Origin: an uncultured Bacilli bacterium
Lineage (GTDB): Bacteria; Bacillota_I; Bacilli_A; RF39; UBA660
NCBI GenBank assembly: GCA_934183185.1
Contig: CAKPSO010000001.1
Coordinates: 1 to 64,000, forward strand
Reading direction: 5' to 3'
DNA length: 64,000 nucleotides
Positions 12,001 through 19,841 of this stretch are shown one piece after another (the first letter of the stretch is position 1; every line of letters begins with the position of its first letter). The notes beneath the pieces are model-generated. The model made no database searches and was not told the DNA's origin. It saw nothing but the letters and a program-made list of their open reading frames with translations. Both the position numbers and the translations under genes were made by a program.

Positions 12001-12686
12001 GTATTTTTAGTAGAATCTTTAAGAATAGTATTTTCAATATAATCATTTTTACCAAACATTTTTCTGATGTCATCATCACTAGAAAGTCCAAAAGCACGTA
12101 AAAGTGTAGTAAGAGTTACCTTTCTTGTACGGTCAATTCTTACATATAATACATCTCTAGCATCAGCTTCAAATTCTAACCATGTACCACGAGTAGGTAT
12201 AATCTGAGAAGTAATTAGAGATCTACCATTTTTATCAATTTCATAGTTAAAGTACACACTTGGACTACGTACCAACTGTGACACAATAACACGTTCTGCC
12301 CCATTAATAACGAAAGTTCCACTATCAGTCATAATAGGCATATCACCTAAAAATATTTCTTGTTCCTTAACTTCACCAGTTTCATGATTAAAAAGCCTAA
12401 CATCAACCTTTAAAGGAGCTGAGTAGGTAGTTTCACGATCTTTGCATTCTTTAATTGAAAATCTTGGCTCATCAAAATGATAATCACCAAATTCCAATGA
12501 TAAAGTTCCAGCAAAGTTCTCTACTGGAAATAAATCATCAAATACCTCTTTAATACCAGTATTGACAAACCATTGATAAGATTTAGTCTGGATCTCCAAT
12601 AAATCTTTCAACTCATAAGTATTTTTAATTCTAGAAAAACTTCTTCTTTTGCGATATTTACCACAATCAATTACCTTATATGCCAC
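9072..12686 (-). CDS. rpoB: DNA-directed RNA polymerase subunit beta
   Basis: RNA polymerase subunit carrying the rifampicin pocket. It has 1204 residues from a GTG start with an AGGGGTGA site. The rifampicin cluster reads [18 protein letters not shown] followed by [13 protein letters not shown]: the residue equivalent to E. coli His526 is Asn (residue 476, codon 11259-11261), as described in naturally resistant Mollicutes, while Ser531 is kept. Asn518 is Ile, and ETPEGP of E. coli is ESPEGQ. The last 60 or so residues form a long Asp/Glu-rich tail ([15 protein letters not shown] and on), longer than the B. subtilis C-terminus. It has its own promoter at 12757-12785 and is followed directly by rpoC. 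Confidence 0.98.
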   Translation of the reverse strand: MAYKVIDCGKYRKRRSFSRIKNTYELKDLLEIQTKSYQWFVNTGIKEVFDDLFPVENFAGTLSLEFGDYHFDEPRFSIKECKDRETTYSAPLKVDVRLFNHETGEVKEQEIFLGDMPIMTDSGTFVINGAERVIVSQLVRSPSVYFNYEIDKNGRSLITSQIIPTRGTWLEFEADARDVLYVRIDRTRKVTLTTLLRAFGLSSDDDIRKMFGKNDYIENTILKDSTKNTDEALIEIYEKLRPGEPATLDSSKNQIITRFFDEFRYDLAKVGRYKFNRKLNVLDRLLNQTLAEDIKVDDEIIVPKDTVVTKEVLETLRPIFKNGYGVREAKINDELDTYNRIQEVKIYNPSKKSEKITLIGNDQDVEVKRLTIPDIYASVSYYLCLLAGFGNFDEIDHLGNRRIRQVGELLQNQFRIGVSRMERVIRERMTTQEMEEVTPKTLINIRPVTAAMKEFFGSSQLSQFMDQINPISELTNKRRLSALGPGGLSRDRAGMEVRDVNPSHYGRICPIESPEGQNIGLITSLASYAKIDDYGFIMTPYRKVDNCKITDQVDYLTADEENDVIISQATVTTNDDNVMIDDQVAARFRGENILVKPEQVDYIDVSPQQVVAVTTSCIPFLEHDDATRALMGANMQRQSVPLLKAEAPLVGTGVEYIAARDSGAAITAKADGIVEYVDAQQIVVKNKGGKDTYYLANFEESNQDSCYHHRPAVSVGEKVDRGQVIADGPSMDKGELALGKNVVVAFMTFNGYNYEDAVILNEKLVKDDVYTSIHIEDYQMQCRETKLGPEEITRDIPNVSDDARKNLDENGIVIIGTEVHEGDILVGKVTPKGMAELTSEEKLLHAIFGEKTREVRDTSLRVPHGGEGIVHDVKIYSRKDNDELPAGVSKVIRVYIAQKRKIQIGDKMSGRHGNKGVISLILPEEDMPYLPDGTPVDIMLNPQGVPSRMNIGQILELHLGMAAKKLNVHFATPVFDGANNQDIIDMMKEAGMDEDGKTILYNGRTGEPFDNRIAVGVMYMIKLHHMVDDKLHARSTGPYSLVTQQPLGGKAQFGGQRFGEMEVWALEAYGAANTLQEIITYKSDDVIGRVKVYESIVKGEEINQAGIPESFRVLMKEFQALGLDISIIDDEGHNLDLKELEDDETKEELVAFDEKINPPLTQDDDDSDYDADEEEDDELDDLDDDVFPEDEIEADFDDMMEGDE

Positions 12687-12756
12687 TAAAATTCACCCCT
12701 ATACACATAATAATCAAAGAACATATTTACTAAAAATAATACGTTGCCAATTTATA

Positions 12757-12785
12757 TTATTAACACAAAACAAGCAACAAGTCAA
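12757..12785 (-). promoter_or_regulatory. sigma-A promoter of rpoB-rpoC, overlapping the upstream stop codon
   Basis: Minus strand TTGACT, 17-base spacer, TAATAA. The -35 overlaps the TGA stop of the upstream methyltransferase gene. The leader is about 65 bases. Confidence 0.6.
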
Positions 12786-13366
12786 TGAAAAATGCATCGA
12801 ATTACGAAAAAACCTTTATTTTTAGCTAATATACTTACATCATAATATTTTTTCAAGTCGATTATAATCGATTTAGCACCTTGATCCTTGTGAACAACTA
12901 AAAACAACCTACCACCAGAAACAAGATAATTTCTAGCCTCCATAATAATAGAATATAAAATAGTTTTTCCAACTCTTATAGGTGGATTGGTAACAATACT
13001 ATCATATTTATTAGAAATAGAACTATATGCATCACTTTCAAAAATATTAGCCTTAACTTTATTTAAATCCGCATTCATTTTAGCTAAATGAATAGCACGT
13101 TTATTAACATCTACCATGTCTACATTAGCACCAGTAGCTTTACTTAAATATATCCCGATAGGTCCATACCCACAACCAATATCTAAAATATTACCGTTAA
13201 GTTCAGTTAATGGTAAATTTTCTAATAAAGATCTAGTACCAAAATCTAACTTTGATTTAGAAAAAACTCCATTATCAGTATTAAATTTCAAATCAGTACC
13301 ACAAATATTAACTGATATTTGCCTAATTTCACTTTTTAAATCAACATTATCAAAATATTGAGCCAA
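12782..13366 (-). CDS. class I methyltransferase, RsmC/YbxB-like
   Basis: SAM-dependent methyltransferase of the RsmC/RlmG family (YbxB in Bacillus), expected to methylate guanine N2 in ribosomal RNA; the target is not proven. The 194-residue product has the SAM-binding motif I ILDIGCGYGPIGIYL (about residues 60-74), an acidic motif II (VDMVDVNKRA) and the catalytic loop TNPPIRVGK. The start is TTG, chosen because GGAGG lies seven bases upstream. It stands between rplL and rpoB, the same place as ybxB in Bacillus. The stop is TGA, supporting the standard genetic code. Confidence 0.85.
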   Translation of the reverse strand: MAQYFDNVDLKSEIRQISVNICGTDLKFNTDNGVFSKSKLDFGTRSLLENLPLTELNGNILDIGCGYGPIGIYLSKATGANVDMVDVNKRAIHLAKMNADLNKVKANIFESDAYSSISNKYDSIVTNPPIRVGKTILYSIIMEARNYLVSGGRLFLVVHKDQGAKSIIIDLKKYYDVSILAKNKGFFVIRCIFH

Positions 13367-13391
13367 TATACTTCCTCCACTTCCAAATAAA

Positions 13392-13427
13392 GAAAAGAAC
13401 TAACCATAAAATATAAATAGTTAGTTC
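13392..13427 (-). terminator. terminator-like hairpin in the leader of the methyltransferase gene
   Basis: GAACTAAC pairs with GTTAGTTC around a 15-base loop, followed by TTTTCTTTATTTG. It lies after the promoter at 13443-13471 and before the gene start, so it could act as an attenuator between rplL and rpoB, or reduce read-through from rplL. Confidence 0.5.
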
Positions 13428-13442
13428 TCCTTTCGTACCCAT

Positions 13443-13471
13443 ATAATACAATATTATTTATAAAATATCAA
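13443..13471 (-). promoter_or_regulatory. predicted promoter upstream of the methyltransferase gene
   Basis: Minus strand TTGATA, 17-base spacer, TATTAT. The transcript would start near 13436 and run through the hairpin at 13392-13427 before reaching the gene. Confidence 0.5.
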
Positions 13472-13558
13472 GCAGAATTTTACTAATAATTTTAGGTTAG
13501 TCAATTTTAGACAAAAGAAAAGAAGAAATTATTAAATTTCCCCTTTAATAAAATCTGC

Positions 13559-13930
13559 CTACTTAAATTCAACAGTAGCTCCAGCTTCTTCAAGCTTAGC
13601 TTTAATTTCATTAGCTTCGTCTTTAGAAACGTTTTCTTTTACAGTTCCATTTGAATCAACGATATCTTTAGATTCTTTTAAACCTAATCCAGTAATTTCA
13701 CGAACTACTTTGATAACGTTAACCTTTCCAGCACCTGCATCAGAAATTACAACAGTAACAGTTGCGTTACTATCATCTGCAGCTTCACCAGCAGCAGGAG
13801 CAGCAGCTACTGCTACAGCAGATGGATCTACTCCAAATTCTTCCTTCATTGCATCTACTAATTCTTTAATTTCTAAAAGACTCATTTCTTTTAAGCTTTC
13901 AATAAAGCTTTCTTTAGTTAATTTAGCCAT
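13559..13930 (-). CDS. rplL: 50S ribosomal protein L7/L12
   Basis: Stalk protein that recruits translation GTPases. The 123-residue product has the N-terminal dimerisation region ([17 protein letters not shown]), the Ala/Gly-rich hinge ([14 protein letters not shown]) and the C-terminal factor-binding domain ([20 protein letters not shown]). Length is normal. It follows rplJ after 32 bases with an AGGAGG site and is under the same L10 leader. Confidence 0.97.
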   Translation of the reverse strand: MAKLTKESFIESLKEMSLLEIKELVDAMKEEFGVDPSAVAVAAAPAAGEAADDSNATVTVVISDAGAGKVNVIKVVREITGLGLKESKDIVDSNGTVKENVSKDEANEIKAKLEEAGATVEFK

Positions 13931-13962
13931 TTCTATTTTCCTCCTTAAATTTTAATTTATTT

Positions 13963-14457
13963 TTATTCAGCATCTTTTTGTTTAGAATATAAATCTAAGC
14001 AAATTGACAAGTCTTTTGGTATACCAATCAACGCACCAGCTAACATAGTAAGTAATCCTTCTCTTGATGGAATCTTTGCAAGTTCTGATAAAGCATTTTG
14101 ATCAGAAACTTCACCATCAACAATCCCTACTTTTAATACTAAAGCTGGATGTGTTTTAGCAAAATCTGATAAAACTTTGATTGGAGCTACCGCATCAGTT
14201 CCATATGCCAAAGCACTAGGTCCTTCTAAACTAGAAGTTAAATCAACATTTAAATCTTTAAAAGCTCTAGCCATTAAAGTATTTTTAAATACTTTGTAAT
14301 CTGAACCAGATTCTCTTAATGATCTTCTCAATTCCTTTGATTCGTTATCAGTAAGACCACGATAATCAAATAAAACGATTGTAGAAGCATCAGATACAGT
14401 TGACTTTATTTCATCAACAACCTCTTGCTTTTGAGCCAAAATTTTAGCACTTGCCAT
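13963..14457 (-). CDS. rplJ: 50S ribosomal protein L10
   Basis: Anchors L7/L12 dimers on the ribosome stalk; the L10-L12 complex also binds its own mRNA leader. The product begins MASAKILAQKQEVVDEIKS and has the conserved DYRGLT and ARAFKDLN regions; the C-terminal helix that carries L12 dimers is present (ISICLDLYSKQKDAE-like end). The start at 14457 is preferred over ATG two codons upstream because AGGAGG lies nine bases before it. A recognisable L10 leader RNA precedes it. Confidence 0.97.
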   Translation of the reverse strand: MASAKILAQKQEVVDEIKSTVSDASTIVLFDYRGLTDNESKELRRSLRESGSDYKVFKNTLMARAFKDLNVDLTSSLEGPSALAYGTDAVAPIKVLSDFAKTHPALVLKVGIVDGEVSDQNALSELAKIPSREGLLTMLAGALIGIPKDLSICLDLYSKQKDAE

Positions 14458-14467
14458 AATCACACCT

Positions 14468-14598
14468 CCTTTATATATCTTAATTTAGGGATGCCACAAA
14501 ATAAAAGTTCCCAAGTACCCCTGAGAACTTTACTAAATTTAGTCCTCGGTAGGATTTATTTAACACCTACTGTCTATGGCACCAATAAATTAATACTT
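14468..14598 (-). ncRNA. ribosomal protein L10 leader (cis-regulatory RNA)
   Basis: The minus strand between the promoter at 14599 and rplJ contains the conserved elements of the Firmicutes L10 leader family: CCATAGACAGTAGGTG, then CCTACCGAGGAC, then the AGTTCTCAGGGG/GGGAACTTT stem. The L10-L12 complex binds such leaders to repress rplJL. No terminator-like U run is obvious, so control is probably at translation or RNA stability. Confidence 0.85.
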
Positions 14599-14627
14599 AT
14601 TATAAGGAATTATTTATTATTTGTCAA
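14599..14627 (-). promoter_or_regulatory. consensus sigma-A promoter of rplJ-rplL, overlapping the rplA stop
   Basis: Minus strand TTGACA, exactly 17 bases, TATAAT. The -35 uses the last sense codons of rplA (TTTGACAAATAA), so the rplJ unit has its own strong promoter inside the upstream gene end. Confidence 0.85.
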
Positions 14628-15315
14628 AAGAATTTAACAAAATTTTAATTCCAGGACCCATTGTTGTAGTAACAGAAATATTTTTGATATAATCACCTTT
14701 TACAGTTGCTGGCTTAACTTTAATTAGAGCAGCCATAAATGCATCTAAGTTTTCAAGTAATTGATTTTCATCAAAAGATACTTTTCCAATTATACCATGA
14801 ACATTTCCGAAACTATCAGTTCTATATGTAACACGCCCAGCCTTAACTTCATTAACTGCTTTTACTACATCAGTAGTAACAGTTCCTGTTTTAGGATTAG
14901 GCATTAATCCCTTAGGACCAAGAACCCTACCTAACTTACCAAGTAAAGGCATCATATCAGGAGTAGCAATCATTACATCAAAATCAAACCAATTTTCTTT
15001 TTCGATTTTTTCAAGTAAATCTGTATCTCCTACATAGTCAGCTCCAGCTTCTTTTGCTTTAGTAGCATTTTCACCTCTAGCTATAACTAATACACGTTTT
15101 GTTTTTCCTGTTCCATGAGGTAACACAATAGCACCTCTTAATTGTTGATCAGCTTTCTTAGTGTCTAAATTTAGACGTACAGCAACTTCAACTGTAGAAT
15201 CAAATTTACTAACAGAAGTTTCTTTAACTAACTTAATAGCTTCTTCTTTAGTATATAGTTTACCTTTTTCTACTTTAGATAAAGCATCAACATATTTTTT
15301 TCCTCTTTTTTTCAT
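14617..15315 (-). CDS. rplA: 50S ribosomal protein L1
   Basis: Forms the L1 stalk that moves deacylated tRNA out of the E site, and usually represses its own operon by binding mRNA. The product starts [17 protein letters not shown] (232 residues) and contains [21 protein letters not shown]. The ATG at 15315 is preferred over one two codons upstream because GGAGG then has seven-base spacing and the N-terminus matches Bacillus L1. It follows rplK after a structured spacer of about 100 bases. Confidence 0.97.
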   Translation of the reverse strand: MKKRGKKYVDALSKVEKGKLYTKEEAIKLVKETSVSKFDSTVEVAVRLNLDTKKADQQLRGAIVLPHGTGKTKRVLVIARGENATKAKEAGADYVGDTDLLEKIEKENWFDFDVMIATPDMMPLLGKLGRVLGPKGLMPNPKTGTVTTDVVKAVNEVKAGRVTYRTDSFGNVHGIIGKVSFDENQLLENLDAFMAALIKVKPATVKGDYIKNISVTTTMGPGIKILLNSFDK

Positions 15316-15329
15316 TTTCATTCCTCCTT

Positions 15330-15412
15330 ATGTGGTTCTAGCATATTATGCTAACGCGAGACTTAGATAAGCGGATAATCTCTCCCACATAGGTTAATAA
15401 ACCTATATGAAT
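15330..15412 (-). promoter_or_regulatory. structured rplK-rplA spacer, probable L1-binding leader
   Basis: The spacer folds on the minus strand into a multi-helix element closed by ATGTGG (15390-15385) and CCACAT (15335-15330), directly before the rplA ribosome-binding site. It holds a TAGCAT/ATGCTA hairpin and an AGGTT/AACCT hairpin. The GTGGGA motif after the first arm is shared with the rplK leader, fitting a mimic of the L1 site of 23S rRNA. Function is inferred. Confidence 0.5.
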
Positions 15413-15419
15413 CTATTTA

Positions 15420-15845
15420 CTAATCTTCTACTTCAATACCCATATTTTGAGCAGTTCCAGCAACAATCTTCATTGCTTCTTCTACTGTATAAGCATTTAA
15501 GTCAGGCAATTTAGTTTCTGCAATTTGTTTTAACTGCTCTTTAGTAATCTTACCAGCAACTTCAGTACCAGGTTTACCAGCACCTTTATTAACTTTAGCA
15601 GCTTTCTTAATTAAGAATGCAGCTGGTGGAGTTTTAATTACGAAATCAAAACTTCTGTCATCATAAATTGATATTTCAACTGGTAAAATATCACCCATAT
15701 TTTCTCTAGTTGCATCGTTATATTTAGTACAAAAATCTTGTAAATTAATTCCAGCAGGTCCCAATACTGTTCCAACGGGTGGAGCAGGTGTAGCTTTACC
15801 AGCAGGAATCTGTAATTTAATCTTTCTTACAACTTCTTTTGCCAC
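15420..15845 (-). CDS. rplK: 50S ribosomal protein L11
   Basis: Binds the GTPase-associated centre of 23S rRNA and is the thiopeptide target region. The 141-residue product has the KLQIPAGKATPAPPVG N-terminus and the conserved EISIYDDRSFDFVIKTPPAA block, ending MGIEVED. The start is a GTG at 15845, eight bases after GGAGGTG; the alternative three codons upstream overlaps that site. First gene of the rplK-rplA unit, with a promoter at 15959-15987 and a structured leader. Confidence 0.97.
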   Translation of the reverse strand: MAKEVVRKIKLQIPAGKATPAPPVGTVLGPAGINLQDFCTKYNDATRENMGDILPVEISIYDDRSFDFVIKTPPAAFLIKKAAKVNKGAGKPGTEVAGKITKEQLKQIAETKLPDLNAYTVEEAMKIVAGTAQNMGIEVED

Positions 15846-15869
15846 GAAAAACACCTCCTATAAATTTTA

Positions 15870-15930
15870 TTTCGTTTTCGCGAGTGGTCCTAATAGCTTT
15901 CCGCTTCTCAACTTTGCTTCCCACTTAATT
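15870..15930 (-). promoter_or_regulatory. structured leader upstream of rplK, probable L1-type element
   Basis: AGTGG (15925-15921 side, reading GTGGGAAGC) pairs with CCACT (15887-15883), enclosing a GAAGC/GCGG-containing internal region. The shared GTGGGA motif and closing stem resemble the element before rplA, so both could be bound by L1. Function is inferred from similarity between the two and from the known autoregulation of rplK-rplA. Confidence 0.45.
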
Positions 15931-15958
15931 TCATCTATATAAATAATATAGCCCCTAA

Positions 15959-15987
15959 ATAATATCACGTTGTTATTAAAAATGCAA
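15959..15987 (-). promoter_or_regulatory. predicted promoter of rplK-rplA
   Basis: Minus strand TTGCAT, 17-base spacer, TATTAT. The -35 lies in the last codons of the upstream 152-residue gene. Confidence 0.6.
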
Positions 15988-16434
15988 GTTTTTTCTAATA
16001 GATTTTACTACATTTGTATGAATATCATTTGAATTTTCTTCAGTCTGTTCAAAAATGTTATCTAATCTATTTGTAAGATTAGTAAATTTTGGTTCAACAT
16101 TTTTATCAACTAAATCTAAATATGAATATTTTAAATACTCACAAGACTTATCAGAAATTAATTTACTATCTACATGAAATTCTTCAAAATTAGTAATATC
16201 TAATTTTCTACTATATAGTGCCTTAGCTAAAGCAGTATCATATGGAAAAGTGATTGTATTTAAATAAATTATTTTCTCTTCATCACTTAAGGAACTAAAA
16301 ATAGTATATTGTTCTTCATCATCATAAGTCAATTCAACCATTTCGTCACTAGTCAATTTAGTATATTCAATTAAAAAGTTTAGATATGCTAACTTTTTAA
16401 CTATAACATATCTTTTAGTATTATTTGTAAGCAA
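15976..16434 (-). CDS. hypothetical helical protein between nusG and rplK
   Basis: Not recognised. The 152-residue product has no signal peptide or membrane segment, is rich in Glu, Asp, Lys and Asn and looks all-helical (YEKLT, DEEKIIYL, LTNRLDNIFEQTEENSND), ending RKNLHF. It starts with TTG immediately after the nusG stop, with GAGG from the nusG end as its probable ribosome-binding site, so it is translationally coupled to nusG. In Bacillus nothing lies between nusG and rplK. The coupling suggests a cytoplasmic role near transcription or translation but no function can be assigned. Confidence 0.65.
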   Translation of the reverse strand: MLTNNTKRYVIVKKLAYLNFLIEYTKLTSDEMVELTYDDEEQYTIFSSLSDEEKIIYLNTITFPYDTALAKALYSRKLDITNFEEFHVDSKLISDKSCEYLKYSYLDLVDKNVEPKFTNLTNRLDNIFEQTEENSNDIHTNVVKSIRKNLHF

Positions 16435-16968
16435 TTACGCAACCTCTATTTCTGATATATTAACTTCTACAGAAGTTTCTTGTCCAAACAAATCAACTAA
16501 TAACATTACTTTTTGATCAACTGCATCTACAGAATCAATAGTACCAAACATTCCAGCAAATGGTCCAGAACTGATTTTTACCTTAGCTCCTACTTCTAGT
16601 TCTTTATTAACATCAATACGACTCATACCCATATTATTAAGGATCTTATCTACTTCATATGGTTGTAATGGAGTTGGTTTAGCACCCTTACCACTTGAAC
16701 CAATAAATCCTGTTACCCCTGGAGTATTACGAACAACATACCAAGCTTCATCACTCATAACCATTTCTACTAAGATATATCCAGGAAACATCTTTTTAAC
16801 TTTTTCCTTAGTAACCCCATCCTTAACTTCAACTTCTTTTTGCTCAGGAACAATTACTCTAAAAATATAATCTTTCATATCCATACTTTGAGCACGCATT
16901 TCAAGTTTTTCCTTTACTTTATTCTCATGTCCAGAATAAGTATTAACTACATACCATTGTTTATCCAT
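16435..16968 (-). CDS. nusG: transcription elongation/antitermination factor NusG
   Basis: Binds RNA polymerase across the clamp and couples it to the ribosome or Rho. The 177-residue product has the NGN domain (MDKQWYVVNTYSGHENKVKEKLE, then FPGYILVEMVMSDEAWYVVRNTPGVTGF) and the C-terminal KOW motif (VKISSGPFAGMFGTIDSVD). Length is typical. It lies three bases after secE, in the standard secE-nusG pair. Confidence 0.97.
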   Translation of the reverse strand: MDKQWYVVNTYSGHENKVKEKLEMRAQSMDMKDYIFRVIVPEQKEVEVKDGVTKEKVKKMFPGYILVEMVMSDEAWYVVRNTPGVTGFIGSSGKGAKPTPLQPYEVDKILNNMGMSRIDVNKELEVGAKVKISSGPFAGMFGTIDSVDAVDQKVMLLVDLFGQETSVEVNISEIEVA

Positions 16969-16971
16969 ATA

Positions 16972-17298
16972 TTACACTCCCATCTTTAATAATGCTAAGA
17001 TTAATTCAATTAAATAAAAGAATACTGCAAAGAAAATAATAAAAATTATAGTAGCTATTGAATACTTAACCATATCCTTTTTACTTGGCCATTTTACCTT
17101 AGATACTTCTTTACGAATTTCATGCCAAAAATGTCCCTTATTTGACTTTGTTTTTTTCTTTTTAGCATCACTCTTACTCTTACTATTACGTAGCTTTAAA
17201 TTATCTTTTTTATCTTCCTTAGTTGTTTTCTTAGTTAACTTTTGAACCTCTGATTCTACATCAACCATTTCACGAGTAGACTTAACAATTTTTGCCAT
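16972..17298 (-). CDS. secE: protein translocase subunit SecE with a long basic N-terminus
   Basis: Essential SecYEG component that clamps SecY. The C-terminal half has the SecE core: amphipathic region HEIRKEVSKVKWPSKKDMVKYS (about residues 60-81), then one membrane helix. The protein is 108 residues against about 60 in Bacillus; the first 55 residues are a Lys/Ser/Thr-rich, low-complexity cytoplasmic extension. An AGGTGA site precedes the ATG. The small L33 gene (rpmG) usually next to secE in Bacilli was not found here. Confidence 0.93.
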   Translation of the reverse strand: MAKIVKSTREMVDVESEVQKLTKKTTKEDKKDNLKLRNSKSKSDAKKKKTKSNKGHFWHEIRKEVSKVKWPSKKDMVKYSIATIIFIIFFAVFFYLIELILALLKMGV

Positions 17299-17321
17299 TT
17301 TTTCACCTAACCTTTTTTGTC

Positions 17322-17369
17322 AAAATAAAAACACCTTTCCGTGCTAACAATAAAATAGCATAGAAAGGT
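17322..17369 (-). terminator. Rho-independent terminator after the 209-residue gene
   Basis: A 14-position stem (ACCTTTC-ATGCTA against TAGCA-GGAAAGGT, one mismatch) with a nine-base loop and a downstream U-rich run. The upstream arm overlaps the secE promoter. Confidence 0.75.
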
Positions 17370-17380
17370 TTAAAAGTCAA
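17352..17380 (-). promoter_or_regulatory. predicted promoter of secE-nusG
   Basis: Minus strand TTGACT, 17-base spacer, TATTTT, placed inside the terminator of the upstream gene so that the same bases end one transcript and start the next. Confidence 0.6.
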
Positions 17381-17384
17381 TAAA

Positions 17385-18014
17385 TTATGCTAAATAAAAA
17401 GCAAATAATACTGTAAGCATAACTAACGCAAAAACTAAACAAGTGATAAAAACATAATTAATCATACCAGCTTCATTATCACTGTTTGCCATAGCACGAC
17501 CTATAGGAGTACTTTTAGTGTACTGTATCATATTACTATGAGTATTACCAGTAGCAGCTTTTTTATTAATATAATCACTAAAATAAGAAAAAGGTAGAGT
17601 ACTATTCACAGAAGCATTCAAAATTATATCAGAGTAATAATTCACATCTTCACTAGGAATAAAAGTTTTAATAGTATCAAAATTATCACTCAAAACCTGT
17701 AAATTAAGCAATCCATTTTCTAAATTATACTCTGGAAAATATAAACAAACCGCCAAATCTGCCATCCACACTAAATTTAATTTTTTCATCTGTTCAAAAT
17801 CTTGATAGCTATTTGGAGAATAAGTATATATTTCATCAAAATAAGGCTCACCACTAGCAGGATCTATAGATATTTTTTTAGGATTTACTTCAAAAAGATA
17901 TCCACCTTGTTCATGAATATTCTTAAGTTTTAAATCGAGTCTATATAAAAACTCCCTCTTATTCTCCAAAGAGGCATTAGAAATTCCGTAATCTATAATA
18001 TTTATATCTCCCAT
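17385..18014 (-). CDS. tail-anchored membrane protein of unknown function
   Basis: Not recognised. The 209-residue product is soluble for about 183 residues and has one hydrophobic helix at the very C-terminus (YVFITCLVFALVMLTVLF), so it is probably tail-anchored with its body in the cytoplasm. The segment around IHEQGGYLFEVNPKKISID and the layout after it faintly recall the catalytic-loop region of degenerate kinases such as EssB/YukC pseudokinases, but no nucleotide motif is intact; this is speculative. It follows sigH after 14 bases with an AGGTGA site, and a terminator ends it, so it belongs to the rlmB-sigH operon. Confidence 0.65.
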   Translation of the reverse strand: MGDINIIDYGISNASLENKREFLYRLDLKLKNIHEQGGYLFEVNPKKISIDPASGEPYFDEIYTYSPNSYQDFEQMKKLNLVWMADLAVCLYFPEYNLENGLLNLQVLSDNFDTIKTFIPSEDVNYYSDIILNASVNSTLPFSYFSDYINKKAATGNTHSNMIQYTKSTPIGRAMANSDNEAGMINYVFITCLVFALVMLTVLFAFYLA

Positions 18015-18028
18015 AGTATCACCTATTA

Positions 18029-18661
18029 TCAGTATAACACCCTTTCCCGGAATTGAAAAGAAGCTAAATATTTTTTTAAACGAATACGTACCCTATACAT
18101 AATATTACCTACATCCTTTGGCGATATATCAAGTAAAGTAGCTATTTCCCGATTAGTAAAACCATTATAAACAAGTTCCATTACTTGCCCATGTAAAGGG
18201 ATTAAATCCCATATAAAATTATGTATATGCTTAGATACCTCAGAAAATTCTGTCAAACTTAGTGGATTTTCTTGATTATTATCTTTTATATAATCAGTAA
18301 TAGATTTACTATCAGTAATATCCAAATTCAACGAAATAGCTGTAAAATTAAATAAATTTCTACTTGAAGTCATAACTCTAACATAATTTGATAATTTACT
18401 TCTCAAACTAATTACTAAAAACGTATAAAATAAAACATCTTCCCTAGAATCATAAAAACTTACCGCTCTAAAAAAAGCCAAATAAGCTTCTTGGGTTAAA
18501 TCATCATAACTAATTCCATAAGATTTAAACTTACGATAAAATCCAGATACCATATTTCTAATCAACGGAAGGTATTTCTGAAGCAGAATTTTTCTAGCAT
18601 CATCATTTTCTTCCTCAATTAAATATAATAATTCATAGTCATTAAAATCCTTGTAGTCCAT
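18029..18661 (-). CDS. sigH: RNA polymerase sigma factor, SigH-like
   Basis: Sigma-70 family factor. The 210-residue product has region 2 (LLQKYLPLIRNMVSGFYR, then the core-binding YDDLTQEAYLAFFRAVSFYD) and a region 4 helix-turn-helix (LVYNGFTNREIATLLDISPKDVGNIMYRVRIRLKKYL). Position directly after rlmB is the place of sigH in Bacillus (rlmB-yacP-sigH-secE). In Bacillus SigH drives entry into sporulation and competence; the spo genes and comK-like gene in this window fit. It starts three bases after the rlmB stop. Assignment as SigH rests largely on position. Confidence 0.8.
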   Translation of the reverse strand: MDYKDFNDYELLYLIEEENDDARKILLQKYLPLIRNMVSGFYRKFKSYGISYDDLTQEAYLAFFRAVSFYDSREDVLFYTFLVISLRSKLSNYVRVMTSSRNLFNFTAISLNLDITDSKSITDYIKDNNQENPLSLTEFSEVSKHIHNFIWDLIPLHGQVMELVYNGFTNREIATLLDISPKDVGNIMYRVRIRLKKYLASFQFRERVLY

Positions 18662-18664
18662 TTT

Positions 18665-19363
18665 CTATCCTTTCTTTTGTCTAACCACCTCATATATCAT
18701 AATACCTGCAGCTACTGAAGCGTTTAAACTATTAACTTTGCCATACATAGGAATTTTAGCTATAAAATCACATTCTTCTCTAATAATTTTACTCATGCCA
18801 TTACCCTCATTGCCAACTATCAAAGCAACTTTACCAGAGTAATCTATACTACGATAATCCTCCCCATCCATATCAGTACCAACTATCCAAAAGCCATGCC
18901 TCTTTAGTACTTCCATCGTCTGTCTTAAATTAGTTACCATAGATATTGGCATACACTCAGTAGTACCCACACTAGTTTTCATAACTGTACCATTTACTTC
19001 TACTCCACGATTTTTAGGAATAATAATACCATCTACTCCTGCAGCTTCACTAGTTCTAATAATAGCACCAAAGTTATGTGGATCTTCCAAATGATCAAGT
19101 ATAACTAAAAAGCATTCATCTTTATCATAAAAAGATTCTATTTCTGTATACCTAAAATCCTCTACATCTAAAATTATACCCTGATGTACACCATTTGCAA
19201 GTCGGTCTAATTCAATTTTTTGCATGAATTTGGGCTGAATTTTGCATTTTCCTAGGAGCAAATCAATTTTTTCATCATGAAAACCAGCTTGTAAATAGAT
19301 TTTTCTAACTTTTTCATTTTTTTTCAAATACTGTTCTGCAACATTTCTACCATAAACTAACAT
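18665..19363 (-). CDS. rlmB: 23S rRNA 2'-O-methyltransferase, RlmB-type SPOUT protein
   Basis: SPOUT-class enzyme that methylates the ribose of a 23S rRNA guanosine (Gm2251 in E. coli). The 232-residue product has an N-terminal substrate-binding domain (YGRNVAEQYLKK) and the knotted catalytic domain with the three motifs DPHNFGAIIRTSEAAG (motif 1), ALIVGNEGNGMS (motif 2) and IPMYGKVNSLNASVAAGI (motif 3). It overlaps the mrnC stop by a few bases, forming the mrnC-rlmB-sigH series. Confidence 0.93.
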   Translation of the reverse strand: MLVYGRNVAEQYLKKNEKVRKIYLQAGFHDEKIDLLLGKCKIQPKFMQKIELDRLANGVHQGIILDVEDFRYTEIESFYDKDECFLVILDHLEDPHNFGAIIRTSEAAGVDGIIIPKNRGVEVNGTVMKTSVGTTECMPISMVTNLRQTMEVLKRHGFWIVGTDMDGEDYRSIDYSGKVALIVGNEGNGMSKIIREECDFIAKIPMYGKVNSLNASVAAGIMIYEVVRQKKG

Positions 19364-19752
19364 GTTAATCCCTCCAATATTAATTTCATAATTTCATCAA
19401 TCCTATCTTTCTGATAAGTTAAATCCAAATAACCAATTAACGCTTCAAGCCCTGTTGCATACTTATATGTAACAACATCACAGTTTTTAGGATGTGAATT
19501 ATTCTTATAATTTCGTGCTCTCTTAATAACGTTCATTTCTTCCTCAGTAAAATAATTTCTATCAATTAATTCTAATAAAAACTTAGCCTGACTCTTAGCA
19601 CTAACATATTTAATAGATTCACTCTGTAAATCATTAACATTACTAATACTTTTACTAATCAAAAATCTTCTTACATAATTCTCATAAATAGTATCTCCTA
19701 AATATGCTAAAACTAAGACATTTATTTCTAAGACATCTTCTACTTTTGCCAT
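19357..19752 (-). CDS. mrnC: mini-ribonuclease III
   Basis: RNase III catalytic domain without a double-stranded RNA-binding domain; in Bacillus it matures 23S rRNA ends. The product of about 131 residues contains the signature LAYLGDTIYENYVRRFL (about residues 13-29) and RARNYKNNSHPKN. The start at 19752 (MAKVEDVLE) is preferred because GAGGG lies just upstream; an earlier in-frame start would sit in the spacer. It lies between cysS and rlmB as in Bacillus. Confidence 0.92.
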   Translation of the reverse strand: MAKVEDVLEINVLVLAYLGDTIYENYVRRFLISKSISNVNDLQSESIKYVSAKSQAKFLLELIDRNYFTEEEMNVIKRARNYKNNSHPKNCDVVTYKYATGLEALIGYLDLTYQKDRIDEIMKLILEGLTC

Positions 19753-19790
19753 AATTTCACCCTCACATTTATATAATAACATAAAATTAA

Positions 19791-19836
19791 AATTAAAAAA
19801 ACTTAGCCCAAATAGAAAATTACGCTAGCTAAGTTT
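19791..19836 (-). terminator. Rho-independent terminator after cysS
   Basis: AAACTTAGC pairs with GCTAAGTTT across a 21-base loop and is followed by TTTAATTTT on the minus strand. Confidence 0.65.
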
Positions 19837-19841
19837 AATTA

